A stretch of DNA of 64,000 nt from Mesobaculum littorinae (GCF_004011175.1 NZ_RQXX01000002.1:310001-374000), one strand, 5' to 3'; shown: positions 17,013 to 27,273, counted from the first letter of the stretch. Notes: generated from the sequence alone by a model not told the origin. Program-made: numbers and translations.

Positions 17013-18039
17013 GGCGTCCGTCCCGGCTGTGGGCCTCGGCCAGGGGAAACAGAGCGACCCCGATCGCCACCGCGAACCACAGGGTCGCGATGCGGGCGAT
17101 CGCGGTGGCGGGAAGGGCGGTGTCCAGCGGAACGCCCGCGGCGGCCAGAAGGGCGATCATCGCGGCCTCGGCCCCGCCGATCCCACCGGGTGCGCCTGTC
17201 AGCCCGCCCGCCAGCGTGGCGAAGACGAAGATACCCGCCGCCTGCCACAGCCCGATCTCGGCGCCGAGCCAGTGCAGCAGAAGGTGGAAGCCCACAGCCT
17301 CGGCCAGCCATCCCACGAGCCCCAGGGCCAGCACGGGCACCAGCACCCGCGGCCGCCAAAGCCGCGCGGCGGACCGCGCCGCCCGGCGCCCCCGGGCAAA
17401 GATGCGTGCGCCGCGTCCGGTCAGGCGATAGCCTGCGGCGGCGAGGGCCATCAGCACCTCGGGCCGGGTTGCCAGCCCGGCCAGCGCCAGCGCGCCGGCA
17501 ACCGTCGCGGTCCCGGCGGCCAGCGGTGCCCCCCCGGCCACCCCCCCTGCCAGCCCCGCGGCCGGGCCCAGGCAGGCGGCTAGCAGCAGCGCCATCGCCG
17601 CCAGGTCGCCCGCCCGGTCCGCCAGCGCCAGCGGCGCGGCCCGGTCCAGCGGGGCGCCCGTCGCGGTGGCGGTCCAGCGCAGACGGACCAGTTCGCCGAC
17701 GCGCCCCGGGGTGACGGCCATCGCCAGCCCGGCGATGAAATGCAGAACCGATATGGGCAGGGGCAGCCGCAACCCCGCACCGCCCAGCAGCACGTGCCAG
17801 CGCACCCCGCGGGCGAGGTAGTTGATCAGGCTGAGGCCAAGGAGGACGGCGATCTCGGCAGGACCGAGCCGCGCCAACTGCGCGCCGATCTCCTGCCAGC
17901 CCGTGGCCCGGGCAAGCCCCGCAAGCCCGATCACCAGAAGGACCGCAGTCCCGGCCAGCACCCAGACATCGCGACGCCGTCGGAAGACGGCGCGCGACGC
18001 AGGCACGCAATCGGCGGCAGAGAGGACAGGGCGGGTCAT
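16999..18039 (-). CDS. Polytopic flippase-like protein (lysylphosphatidylglycerol synthase TM / UPF0104 type)
   Basis: About 346 residues with eight or so membrane segments and the family pattern in which R-G-V-R-W-x-x-L precedes a helix and GLAMAVTPGRVGELVR follows; a late G-x-T-GAPGGIGGAEAAM motif is also present. This is the membrane half of MprF/AglD-like proteins, often found with glycolipid pathways and suspected of flipping lipid-linked sugars. Its 3' end overlaps the dprE1-like start by 14 bp. I chose the ATG at 18039; an in-frame ATG at 18084 is an alternative. Confidence 0.75.
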   Translation of the reverse strand: MTRPVLSAADCVPASRAVFRRRRDVWVLAGTAVLLVIGLAGLARATGWQEIGAQLARLGPAEIAVLLGLSLINYLARGVRWHVLLGGAGLRLPLPISVLHFIAGLAMAVTPGRVGELVRLRWTATATGAPLDRAAPLALADRAGDLAAMALLLAACLGPAAGLAGGVAGGAPLAAGTATVAGALALAGLATRPEVLMALAAAGYRLTGRGARIFARGRRAARSAARLWRPRVLVPVLALGLVGWLAEAVGFHLLLHWLGAEIGLWQAAGIFVFATLAGGLTGAPGGIGGAEAAMIALLAAAGVPLDTALPATAIARIATLWFAVAIGVALFPLAEAHSRDGRHALV

Positions 18040-18193
18040 ACGGTCACGGCCCTTAGAAACCAATTCCGGCGACAATAAGGTCATCTTGGCCTTTGCGGAA
18101 TCGATTTTGCAGCGGTGGGGCACCGTCTGCGCAACCAGGGAAACCCCGGGCCCGCTTTCCGCCAAGGGGGCCAGCGGGAGGGCGGTCCGGCAA

Positions 18194-18240
18194 GCCCGCG
18201 ATGTAGCGGGCACGGGATAAACCGGCCCGGGAACCGCCGG
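18194..18240 (-). terminator. Two adjacent hairpins after the sco/GNAT transcription unit
   Basis: One hairpin pairs CCGGC with GCCGG (18222-18240) and in the leftward direction is followed by TTTAT. The next pairs GCCCGC with GCGGGC (18194-18211). They lie 10-55 bp beyond the stop of the GNAT gene and before the start of the flippase gene. A modest intrinsic terminator is plausible. Confidence 0.4.
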
Positions 18241-18249
18241 GCGGGGAGA

Positions 18250-18540
18250 TCAAAGTTCGATCACGTCCTGCCAGTCGGCGTGACGCTGTCCCATGGCGCG
18301 GACGAAGGGGCAGGTCGGCACCACGGTCAATCCCTCGGCACGGGCATCCTCGACCATCCGCGCGACCAGCGCCCGACCGAGGCCTCGCCCCTCCAGCGCG
18401 GAAGGCACCCCGGTGTGGTCGGCGATGATCCGGGCCGGGGACAGGCGGCTGTAGGTCAGCTCGGCCTCCTGCCCGTCGACCTGCAGGACCCAGCGCCCGC
18501 GCGTGTCGCTGTCTTCGCGGGTGATGCGTGGTTCAGACAA
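18250..18540 (-). CDS. Small GNAT-family N-acetyltransferase (YjdJ/COG2388 type)
   Basis: About 96 residues, the usual length of this minimal GNAT family, with the acetyl-CoA loop [17 protein letters not shown] and the ending [12 protein letters not shown] typical of COG2388. Start set at TTG 18540 (LSEPRITRE), which overlaps the scoB stop; the longer version from 18570 would need N-terminal residues unlike the family. Co-directional with scoA-LOV kinase-scoB and probably co-transcribed. Substrate unknown. Confidence 0.72.
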   Translation of the reverse strand: MSEPRITREDSDTRGRWVLQVDGQEAELTYSRLSPARIIADHTGVPSALEGRGLGRALVARMVEDARAEGLTVVPTCPFVRAMGQRHADWQDVIEL

Positions 18541-19159
18541 GGGTGGCCTCGGTCGCGGCGCGGATATCATCCTCGGACACGCCGGGGGCGGTCTCGACGA
18601 TCCTGAGCCCGCCCTCGACCACGTCGAGAACGCCCAGGTTGGTGATGATCCGATCGACGACCCCGGTACCGGTCAGCGGCAGCGTGCAGTCGTGCAGCAG
18701 CTTCGAATCGCCCTTCTTGTTCTGATGATCCATCACCACGACCACGCGCTTGACCCCGGCGACGAGGTCCATCGCTCCGCCCATGCCCTTGACCAGCTTG
18801 CCGGGGATCATCCAGTTCGCCAGGTCGCCGTTCTCGGCCACCTCCATCGCGCCCAGGATCGCCATCGCGATCTTGCCACCGCGGATCATGCCGAAGCTGG
18901 TGGCGCTGTCGAAATAGGCGGTCTTGGGGATCTCGGTGATCGTCTGCTTGCCCGCGTTGATCAGGTCGGGATCGACGGCATCCTCGGTCGGGAAGGGGCC
19001 CATGCCCAGCATCCCGTTTTCGGATTGCAGCGTCACCTCCATCCCCTCGGGGATGTAGTTGGCGACCAGCGTGGGGATGCCGATGCCGAGATTGACGTAC
19101 ATCCCGTCCTCAAGCTCCTGCGCGGCGCGCTCGGCCATCTGATTGCGATCCCAGGCCAT
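18533..19159 (-). CDS. scoB: 3-oxoacid (succinyl-CoA) CoA-transferase subunit B
   Basis: A 208-residue class I CoA-transferase beta subunit. The catalytic glutamate motif is [12 protein letters not shown] (about residues 46-57) and the [16 protein letters not shown] stretch is conserved. Together with ScoA it moves CoA between succinyl-CoA and acetoacetate or related acids in ketone-body and PHB turnover. Unusually it is not next to scoA: a LOV histidine kinase gene separates the two. Confidence 0.93.
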   Translation of the reverse strand: MAWDRNQMAERAAQELEDGMYVNLGIGIPTLVANYIPEGMEVTLQSENGMLGMGPFPTEDAVDPDLINAGKQTITEIPKTAYFDSATSFGMIRGGKIAMAILGAMEVAENGDLANWMIPGKLVKGMGGAMDLVAGVKRVVVVMDHQNKKGDSKLLHDCTLPLTGTGVVDRIITNLGVLDVVEGGLRIVETAPGVSEDDIRAATEATLV

Positions 19160-19171
19160 GCCCGTCCCTCC

Positions 19172-20215
19172 CTATTCCTTTTGCGTCTCGCCGACGCGCG
19201 GCACGTCGACCGAGATAACGGTGCCCGCGGCCCCGCGTGCCACGTTGAGCGACCCGCCGAGACTGTCGACCATGCCCGCGATCAGCCGCCCGCCGAGCGA
19301 CCCGGGCTGCGGCCATACCTTGCCCTCGGGCATGCCGACGCCGTCGTCCGACACGCTCAGCCGCAGGCCCCCCTGGGCAAGGGCGGCCATCTTTACATCG
19401 ACCAGCCCTTCGCGGCGGCCCTCGAAGGCGTGCTGGAACGCGTTGGTCAGCACCTCCGACAGGATCAGGCCAAGCTGCGTGGCGGTGTGCACCGGCGCTT
19501 CGAGCGGTTCGACCGCAACGTTGACACGCACGCCCGGACGCCCGGCGATGTGCGACACGGCGTTGGAGATGCGCGACAGGTAGCTGCCCAGCGGGATCGC
19601 ATCGCGGTTATGGGTCTCATCCGCGCTCGACATCTCTTCGTAGAGCAGCTGGAGGCTTTCGATGCGGCGCGCCAGCGCCGAAAACTGGGTGGGGTCGGAG
19701 GAATCGCGCGACTGCATCCGGATCATGCCGATGATCATCGACAGGTGGTTCTTCACCCGGTGCTGGATCTCGCGCAGTTGCGAATCCACCGCCTCCGCCG
19801 CTTCGGCCGCACGGCCGTCGCGGGCCAATTGCAGGCCGACGAACAGGGCGCAGTCTTCGTCCCCGTCGTGGATCGGCGACACGATCAGCTGGTTCTTGAA
19901 CTCCGTCCCGTCGGCCCGGTAATTCGTGATCTCGACCGAGACCTCCTTGCAGTTCCCAATCGCATCGCGAAGCTTCTGGACTTTGGCCGAGTCGGTGTCG
20001 GGTCCTTGCAGGAACCGGCAGTTCCGCCCCAGGGCCGCGCTGCGGGAATAGCCCGTGACCCTTTCGAACGCCTCGTTGACGTAGACGATCGGGTTATCCT
20101 CAAGCCGCGGGTTCGTGATCACCATCGCGATGCGCGAGCGGGAGAAGCCGGCCAGCGCCTGGCCGTCGTCGATTTCGGAGAGGGGGAAGGCGGGGGTCTG
20201 TTCGGTATCTGGCAT
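19172..20215 (-). CDS. LOV-domain blue-light sensor histidine kinase (HisKA_2 type)
   Basis: A 347-residue soluble kinase. The PAS/LOV domain (about 20-135) has the flavin-adduct motif GRNCRFLQG with Cys66, the NEAFERVTGY helix before it, and a late Gln in FVGLQ. After a short helix comes an HisKA_2 dimerisation domain with HRVKNHL (phospho-His) and an HATPase with N-box EVLTNAFQHAF and DDGVGMP. Blue light should form a Cys-FMN adduct and change autophosphorylation. No cognate receiver is adjacent. It lies between scoA and scoB with 11- and 12-bp gaps, which is odd for a sensor. Confidence 0.9.
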   Translation of the reverse strand: MPDTEQTPAFPLSEIDDGQALAGFSRSRIAMVITNPRLEDNPIVYVNEAFERVTGYSRSAALGRNCRFLQGPDTDSAKVQKLRDAIGNCKEVSVEITNYRADGTEFKNQLIVSPIHDGDEDCALFVGLQLARDGRAAEAAEAVDSQLREIQHRVKNHLSMIIGMIRMQSRDSSDPTQFSALARRIESLQLLYEEMSSADETHNRDAIPLGSYLSRISNAVSHIAGRPGVRVNVAVEPLEAPVHTATQLGLILSEVLTNAFQHAFEGRREGLVDVKMAALAQGGLRLSVSDDGVGMPEGKVWPQPGSLGGRLIAGMVDSLGGSLNVARGAAGTVISVDVPRVGETQKE

Positions 20216-20226
20216 CGCAGTCTCCT

Positions 20227-20922
<696 letters not shown>

Positions 20923-21047
20923 GACGTCCCCCACCTCTTGCGTCCGAAATCGAGTATCCGAACCGAGCGGACGAAAGTCAATTCGAAGCCCGGCCGCGGC
21001 CAATTTCCGGCCCTTGTTTAAACTGGTTTATCCGGGGTCGGGGCCGA

Positions 21048-23780
21048 TCAAGCCGCTCCGTCGTCGGAGGACGATCCCCCGTCTGCGGGGCGGGTCTTCT
21101 TTGCTGCCGTCTTGCGCGGGGTGGCCGATTTCGAGGCCGTCGTCTTGGTGCCCGCCGCGGACTTTGTCGCCGCGGACTTGGTCGCCGCTGTCTTCTTGGC
21201 GGTCGCCGTCTTCGCCGCGGGTTTCTTCGCTGCAGGCTTCTTGGCCGCCGTCTTCTTCGGCGCGGCTTTCTTCTTTGCCGGAGCCTTCTTGCCGCTCTTG
21301 GCGGCCTTCTCGGCGATCAGCTGAACAGCCTGGTCCATCGTCACCGCTTCGGGTTCGATGTCCTTGGGCAGGGTGGCGTTGACCTTCTGCCACTTGACGT
21401 AGGGGCCGTATCGACCGGACATCACCTGCACCGGGCCGCCTGCCTCGGGGTGCTCGCCCAGCTCTTTCAGCGGCGCGGCGGCGGTCCGGCCCCGGCCGCG
21501 GCTGGCCTTCTTGGCCAGCTCCTCGACCGCACGGTTCATGCCGATGTGGAAGACGTCGTCGACCTCTTCGAGGTTGGCATAGATGCGCCCGTGCTTGACG
21601 TAAGGCCCATAGCGGCCGATCCCCGCCTCGACCAGTTCGCCATCCTCGGGGTGGGGGCCGATCTCGCGCGGCAGGCTCAGCAGCATCAGCGCGCGCTCAA
21701 GGTCGATCTCGGAAATCTCCCACCCCTTGGGCAGGCTGGCGCGCGGCGGCTTGGGCTGTTCCTCGGTGGGCTCGCCGCGTTGCACATAAGGTCCGAAGCG
21801 GCCCTTGCGCAGCGTGATGGTGTCGCCCTTGTCCTCGCCAAGGATCTTGCCGTCGGGACCGATCTCGTCGCCTGCCTCCATGCCCGGGGGGCCGAAGGGG
21901 CGGGTAAAGCGGCACTCGGGGTAGTTCGAGCAGCCGATGAACGCCCCGCCCGAGCGCGCGGTGCGCACCGACAGGCGGCCTTCGCCGCAATGCGGGCAAA
22001 GGCGCGGGTCGCTTCCGTCCTCGGTGGGCGGGAACAGGTGCGGTTCGAGCACCTCGTTGATCTTTTCCAGCACGTCGGTGATGCGCAGCTCGCTGGTCTC
22101 GGCGATGGCGGCCGAGAAATCGCGCCAGAACTGCCGCAACACCTCCTTGTAGTCGCGGTCGCCCGCGCTCACGTCGTCAAGCTGCTCTTCCAGCTCGGCG
22201 GTGAAATCGTACTCGACGTAGCGGCGGAAGTAGTTCGACAGGAAGGCCGTCACCAGCCGGCCCTTGTCCTCGGGGATCAGTCGCCCCTTGTCCTTGCGGA
22301 CGTATTCGCGGTCCTGGATCGTGGTGACGATGCTGGCATAGGTCGAGGGGCGGCCGATGCCCAGCTCTTCCATCCGCTTGACCAGCGTCGCCTCGGTGTA
22401 GCGCGGCGGCGGCTGGGTGAAGTGCTGTTCGGGCGTCACGCCCTGCTTCTTCGCGGCCTCGCCTTCGTGGATCTGCGGCAGACGCTTGTCGTCGTCGTCG
22501 ATGACGCTGTCGTCGCGGCCCTCTTCATAGACCCGGATGAAGCCGTCGAAGGTGACGACCTGGCCCGTGGCGCGCAGCACGACCTCGCCATCCTGCGAGG
22601 CGACGTCGACCGTGGTGCGTTCCAGCCGCGCGGCTTCCATCTGGCTGGCGATCGTGCGCTTCCAGATCAGGTCGTAAAGCTTGCGCTGGTCGGCGTCGGT
22701 GATCCGCAGCGACGCGGCGTCGCGCGACATGTCGGTCGGGCGCACGCATTCGTGCGCCTCCTGCGCGTTCTTCGCCTTGTTCTTGTACATCCGCGGAGAC
22801 TTCGGGACGTAGTTTTCGCCGAAGCGGTCCTTGATCGCGTCGCGTGCGGCCATCACCGCCTCGGGCGCCATGTCGATGCCGTCGGTCCGCATGTAGGTGA
22901 TGTGCCCGGCCTCGTAGAGCCTTTGCGCCGCGCTCATGGTCTGGCGCGCGCCCATGCCGAACTTGCGGCTGGCCTCCTGTTGCAGGGTCGAGGTCATGAA
23001 GGGCGCCGAGGGGTTGCGCGTGCCGGGCTTGGCCTCGACCGAGCTGACCGTCAGGTCGCGGCTCTGGATCGCCTGCACGGCCATCTCGGCCGAGGTCGAA
23101 TCCTTCAGGCTGAAGCGTTCGAGCTTTTCGCCGGAAAGCTGGGTCAGCCGCGCCTCGAAGGTCTGGCCGCGCGGGGTTTCGAGGATCGCCTTGACGGTCC
23201 AGTATTCCTGCGCGCGGAACGCCTCGATCTCCATCTCGCGGTCGACGATCAGCCGCAGGCAGACCGACTGCACCCGGCCCGCCGACTTGGCGCCCGGCAG
23301 CTTGCGCCACAGCACGGGGCTGAGGTTGAACCCCACGAGGTAATCGAGCGCGCGGCGCGCCAGATAGGCCTCGACCAGCGGCGCATCGACCTGCCGGGGG
23401 CTTTTCATAGCCTCGGTCACGGCGGTCTTGGTGATCGCGTTGAAGACGACGCGGCTGACGGGCGTGTCCTTCTTGATGGCCTTGCGGTTGCGCAGCGCCT
23501 CTTCAAGGTGCCACGAAATCGCCTCGCCCTCGCGGTCGGGGTCGGTGGCGAGGATCAGCGCGTTGTCGTCCTTGAGCGCGTCCGCGATCGCCTTGACGTG
23601 CTTGCGGCTGTCGGTCGCGATCTCCCATGTCATGTCGAAATCATGCTCGGTATCGACCGAGCCGTCCTTCGGCGGCAGGTCCCGGACGTGGCCGTAGGAC
23701 GCCAGAACGGTATAGTCGCTGCCGAGATACTTGTTGATTGTCTTTGCCTTGGCAGGCGATTCGACGACGACGACCGGCAT
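21048..23780 (-). CDS. topA: DNA topoisomerase I
   Basis: A 910-residue type IA topoisomerase. The TOPRIM domain is at the N terminus (VVVVESPAKAKTINKYLG; ATDPDREGEAISWH near residues 78-92). The catalytic Tyr is in ITYMRTDGIDM (about 295). A single four-Cys zinc ribbon (CPHC...CSNYPEC, near 590-620) is followed by three or four GRFGPYV/GRYGPYVK C-terminal repeats. A lysine/alanine/proline-rich tail covers about the last 70 residues. It relaxes negative supercoils. Basic tails like this are common in alphaproteobacterial TopA and bind DNA non-specifically. Confidence 0.97.
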   Translation of the reverse strand: MPVVVVESPAKAKTINKYLGSDYTVLASYGHVRDLPPKDGSVDTEHDFDMTWEIATDSRKHVKAIADALKDDNALILATDPDREGEAISWHLEEALRNRKAIKKDTPVSRVVFNAITKTAVTEAMKSPRQVDAPLVEAYLARRALDYLVGFNLSPVLWRKLPGAKSAGRVQSVCLRLIVDREMEIEAFRAQEYWTVKAILETPRGQTFEARLTQLSGEKLERFSLKDSTSAEMAVQAIQSRDLTVSSVEAKPGTRNPSAPFMTSTLQQEASRKFGMGARQTMSAAQRLYEAGHITYMRTDGIDMAPEAVMAARDAIKDRFGENYVPKSPRMYKNKAKNAQEAHECVRPTDMSRDAASLRITDADQRKLYDLIWKRTIASQMEAARLERTTVDVASQDGEVVLRATGQVVTFDGFIRVYEEGRDDSVIDDDDKRLPQIHEGEAAKKQGVTPEQHFTQPPPRYTEATLVKRMEELGIGRPSTYASIVTTIQDREYVRKDKGRLIPEDKGRLVTAFLSNYFRRYVEYDFTAELEEQLDDVSAGDRDYKEVLRQFWRDFSAAIAETSELRITDVLEKINEVLEPHLFPPTEDGSDPRLCPHCGEGRLSVRTARSGGAFIGCSNYPECRFTRPFGPPGMEAGDEIGPDGKILGEDKGDTITLRKGRFGPYVQRGEPTEEQPKPPRASLPKGWEISEIDLERALMLLSLPREIGPHPEDGELVEAGIGRYGPYVKHGRIYANLEEVDDVFHIGMNRAVEELAKKASRGRGRTAAAPLKELGEHPEAGGPVQVMSGRYGPYVKWQKVNATLPKDIEPEAVTMDQAVQLIAEKAAKSGKKAPAKKKAAPKKTAAKKPAAKKPAAKTATAKKTAATKSAATKSAAGTKTTASKSATPRKTAAKKTRPADGGSSSDDGAA

Positions 23781-24049
23781 GTGAGTCCTTTCGAGACTTT
23801 GGCGTGCGCTTAGGCGGCGCTAGATGTGGGGTCAGCCCCGTCCTTGTCAATCCACCGCGCTGCCGCAGGGTCCCTGACACTCGACCCGGCGCATCGCGCA
23901 AGGACGGCCTGCCGCCGCGGCGGTGCCGCAAGGGGTGTGGTGCGTGGGAGTAGCGTCGGCCCTGTCCGCGGAAGGCGGCCGGCGCGTATCAGGGCCCGCA
24001 TTCCCGCGCCTTTGCGCTTCCGGCCCGAGCCTTGCACGACAGAGGTCGC

Positions 24050-25453
24050 TCAGCGGTCGGGCAGGCGGCTGAGGAACCCACCCGGGTGGCGCTCGATCCG
24101 GCCCTGCAATTCCAACGTCACGATTTCGGGAAGAACCCGCCCGGCGCTCAGCCCGATGTCTCGGATCAGGTGATCCTCCAGCACCGGGCTTGCGCCAAGA
24201 TGGGACAGGATGTCGGCGTGCAGATCCCGGTTGCGGGAATTGGGGGCGGACTGGCCGGAGCCGGCGCCGGCCCCTCGGCTGGACGGCCCCGAGACCCGGG
24301 GGCCGGCCGTGGACGAGGGCCCGGACCGCGATGAGGTGGCCCGTGTTCCGGCGCCAGCAGACCGTGCGGCGTCATCGGGCGCGGTCTCGTCATGGTGCGC
24401 CGGGGCGGCGGGGTCCGCCGCTGGTCGCGCATCCTGCCTGCGCCGGCGCTTCAACGGCACCACCTGACCTCTGCCGTCACGCGTCACGGATCCGTCGGGA
24501 TCGGCGCCGGTGTCGGGCAGGGGAAGGTCTGGTTGTGGCGGGGCGGGGCACGCGGCCTCGGCGGGGCCCAGAGCCTCGAGCACATCGGCGGCGTTGCGCA
24601 CCAGCGTCGCGCCGTCCCGAAGCAGCATGTTGCAGCCCGCGGCGCGTGCGTCGAAGGGATGGCCGGGCACCGCCAGCACGTCGCGCCCGATATCGAGCGC
24701 GTCGCGCGCGGTGATCAGACTGCCCGACTTGGCCGTCGCCTCGACGACCACAACGCCGCGGGCAAGCGCGGCGATCAGCCTGTTGCGGCGGGGAAAGTGG
24801 CGCGCCTGCGGTTGCAGGCCCATGGGCTGTTCGGTCAGCCGCAGCCCCGTTTCGCCGATCTCCTGCGCCAGCACAGCGTTTTCGGCCGGGTAGACGACGT
24901 CGACGCCGCCCGCCATCACCGCGATCGTGCCGGTGCGCAGGGCCGCCAGATGCGCCGCAGTATCGACGCCCCGCGCCAGGCCCGAGGTCACGACATAGCC
25001 TGCGGCACCCAGGTCTTCGGCCATCCGGCGCGCCATACGAAGCCCGAGCGACGAGGCATTGCGCGCGCCCACCATCGCCGCGCCGGGGCGGGCGGCCAGG
25101 TCGGTGTTTCCCAAGGCCCAGAGAATCGGGGGCGGGTCCGTCAGGTCCAGCAGCGCGGCGGGATAGTCCGGCATGCCCACGGTCAGCAGCCGCGCCCCGC
25201 TCAGGCGTCCGGCGCGCAGCTCGTGCGCGGCGACCTCTTCGGGGCAGGGGCGGTAATCGGTCAGGCCCGAATCGCGGGCGACTCCGGGCAGGGCATCCAG
25301 CGCGGCGGCGGCATCGCCGTGCTCGCGCATCAATCTGTAGAAGGTCGAGATCCCCACGCGTCTCGAGCGCAAGAGACGAAGCCAGAACAGCTTTTCTTCC
25401 TCGGAGTGGGGTGGGGTGAGGGGGGTCGGGGAAGGGATTAGATCCTCAGCCAT
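24050..25453 (-). CDS. dprA: DNA processing protein DprA
   Basis: A 467-residue protein: a helical N-terminal part (about 20-85), then the DprA Rossmann domain with MVGARNASSLG (about 122-132), GLARGVDTAAH, MAGGVDVVYPAEN and FPRRNRLIAALA. A Pro/Ala/Ser-rich low-complexity linker (about 310-405) leads to a winged-helix domain at the end. DprA loads RecA on incoming single-stranded DNA during natural transformation. The linker is longer than usual. Confidence 0.94.
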   Translation of the reverse strand: MAEDLIPSPTPLTPPHSEEEKLFWLRLLRSRRVGISTFYRLMREHGDAAAALDALPGVARDSGLTDYRPCPEEVAAHELRAGRLSGARLLTVGMPDYPAALLDLTDPPPILWALGNTDLAARPGAAMVGARNASSLGLRMARRMAEDLGAAGYVVTSGLARGVDTAAHLAALRTGTIAVMAGGVDVVYPAENAVLAQEIGETGLRLTEQPMGLQPQARHFPRRNRLIAALARGVVVVEATAKSGSLITARDALDIGRDVLAVPGHPFDARAAGCNMLLRDGATLVRNAADVLEALGPAEAACPAPPQPDLPLPDTGADPDGSVTRDGRGQVVPLKRRRRQDARPAADPAAPAHHDETAPDDAARSAGAGTRATSSRSGPSSTAGPRVSGPSSRGAGAGSGQSAPNSRNRDLHADILSHLGASPVLEDHLIRDIGLSAGRVLPEIVTLELQGRIERHPGGFLSRLPDR

Positions 25454-25590
25454 TCTGGCTCCGTCGTCTTACGGGTACAACCATGCGGCGAACGGAGTTA
25501 ACAGAAGGTGAATGGCGGGGCGGCGCGCGGGGAAAACTCGCAAGCCCGCGCGCCTGCTGGATTCTTTTTCCGAAAAGGCGGCCCCGGCGG

Positions 25591-27015
25591 TCAGCCCGCG
25601 GCGCTGCCGCCCACGGTCAGTCCGCCGATCAGCAGGGTGGGCTGCCCCACGCCCACCGGCACCCACTGGCCGGCCTTGCCGCAATTGCCGATTCCCGGGT
25701 CCAGCGCCATGTCGTTGCCGACGCCGCGGATCTGGCCCAGGGCGGTGGGGCCGTCGCCGATCAGCGTGGCACCCTTGACCGGGGCGCCGACCTTGCCGTC
25801 CTTCACGCGATACGCCTCGGTGCAGGAGAAGACGAACTTGCCGGAGGTGATGTCGACCTGTCCGCCGCCGAATCCCACGGCCCAGATGCCGTCCTTCAGA
25901 TCGCCCAGAAGCGCGCCGGGATCGGCGTCGCCGCCCAGCATGTAGGTGTTGGTCATCCGTGGCATCGGCGGGTGGGCATAGCTTTCCCGCCGGCCGTTGC
26001 CGGTGGCTTCGGCGCCCATAAGCCGCGCGTTCTGGCGGTCCTGCATGTAGCCCACGAGGATACCGTCCTCGATCAGGACGTTCTTGCCCGAGGGCGTGCC
26101 CTCGTCGTCGACCGTCAGCGATCCGCGGCGGTCGGGGATCGTGCCGTCGTCCAGAACGGTGACCCCGGGCGCCGCGACGCGCTGCCCCATGAGCCCGGCG
26201 AAGGCCGAGCTCTTCTTGCGGTTGAAGTCGCCCTCCAACCCGTGTCCCACGGCCTCGTGCAGCAGGATCCCCGGCCAGCCGGGGCCGAGCAGGACGTCGA
26301 GCACGCCGGCCGGCGCCGGTTCGGCGCGCAGGTTGACGTCGGCGATGCGCACCGCCTCGCGGACGAGACCCTGCCAATGGTCGCGCTCCATCAGGCCCGA
26401 CAGGCCGAAGCGTCCGCCGCCGCCCATGCCGCCCTGTTCGCGGCGGCCGTTCTCTTCGATGATGACGGACACGTTCATCCGCGCCATGGGGCGGGTGTCG
26501 CTGACGCGCAGACCCTCGGGGCGCAGGATCTCGACCTCCTGGATCGAGGCGGCGAGGCTGGCAGAGACCTGCACCACCCGCGAATCGAGATCGCGGGCAA
26601 AGGCGTCGATCTCGCGCAGAAGGTCGATCTTTACCGGGAACGCCGCATCCGACAGGGGGTCGACGTCGCCGTAGAGCTTTCTGTTGGTCGGTACCGGCGG
26701 CGGGGCCATGGTGCCGCCGCCATCGCCCACAGCCAGCCGCGCGGTTTCGGCCGCACGCCGCAGGGCAGGGTCATCGATGCGCGAGGCATGGGCATAGCCC
26801 GCGGTGGCGCCACGCACGGCCCGCAGGCCGAATCCCTCGCTGGCGTCGTAGCTTGCGGTCTTCACCCGCCCGTCATCGAAGCTCAGCACCTCGGACCGGC
26901 GCCGTTCGAGAAACAGCTCGCCGTCATCGGCACCGGCGGTCGCATCGCGCAGGATGGCGAGCGCCTCGGGCTCGGCGATCTGGTCCTCGAACGGGCGAAA
27001 GGGGGTATCGATCAT
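25591..27015 (-). CDS. tldD: Metalloprotease TldD
   Basis: A 474-residue protein with the TldD zinc motif HEAVGHGLEGD (roughly residues 253-263) and downstream YMQDRQNARLMG and RMTNTYM patterns. TldD pairs with TldE/PmbA, which is not in this window, to degrade unfolded or modified peptides (CcdA, microcin B17 leader). It is transcribed leftward upstream of dprA and divergent from the cytochrome oxidase operon. Confidence 0.95.
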   Translation of the reverse strand: MIDTPFRPFEDQIAEPEALAILRDATAGADDGELFLERRRSEVLSFDDGRVKTASYDASEGFGLRAVRGATAGYAHASRIDDPALRRAAETARLAVGDGGGTMAPPPVPTNRKLYGDVDPLSDAAFPVKIDLLREIDAFARDLDSRVVQVSASLAASIQEVEILRPEGLRVSDTRPMARMNVSVIIEENGRREQGGMGGGGRFGLSGLMERDHWQGLVREAVRIADVNLRAEPAPAGVLDVLLGPGWPGILLHEAVGHGLEGDFNRKKSSAFAGLMGQRVAAPGVTVLDDGTIPDRRGSLTVDDEGTPSGKNVLIEDGILVGYMQDRQNARLMGAEATGNGRRESYAHPPMPRMTNTYMLGGDADPGALLGDLKDGIWAVGFGGGQVDITSGKFVFSCTEAYRVKDGKVGAPVKGATLIGDGPTALGQIRGVGNDMALDPGIGNCGKAGQWVPVGVGQPTLLIGGLTVGGSAAG

Positions 27016-27038
27016 GCTGTCTCCTCGGCCCGGCGGCC

Positions 27039-27052
27039 ATGACTTGGATCAA
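27039..27052. promoter_or_regulatory. FNR-like box upstream of the cytochrome oxidase operon
   Basis: The 14-bp ATGAC-TTGG-ATCAA matches 9 of the 10 defined positions of a FNR/FnrL site written as TTGAC/T-N4-ATCAA, with only the first T missing. It lies in the tldD-ctaC divergent region, about 225 bp before ctaC and roughly 55 bp before a TAATAT at 27097-27102 that could be a -10 element. FnrL control of terminal oxidases is well known in this group; this particular site is inference. Confidence 0.35.
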
Positions 27053-27273
27053 GAAGCGGCCGAATGCCGCAATGCTTTGGCTTGTTCCCGGGACCCTAAT
27101 ATGGTTTCAGATCACCGGGACACAACGGGAGGATGCCGCCCGCCGTCACCGCACGCCGCCGCCATCGTCGCGGCACGGTGCGGAAGACGCGGTTTGCGGC
27201 TGCTTCCGGCGGGCCTTGCCGCGCGGTGCGGACACCGCCCGCAGCCGATAACGATGCCGAACAGGATGGGCAC

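Noticed and set aside
16999-18213. Longer N terminus for the flippase-like protein starting at 18213
   Set aside because: The extra residues are hydrophilic and unlike the family; the ATG at 18039 gives a normal start.
21450-23813. A 787-codon forward frame across topA
   Set aside because: It is antisense to a clear topoisomerase I gene and has no domain resemblance.
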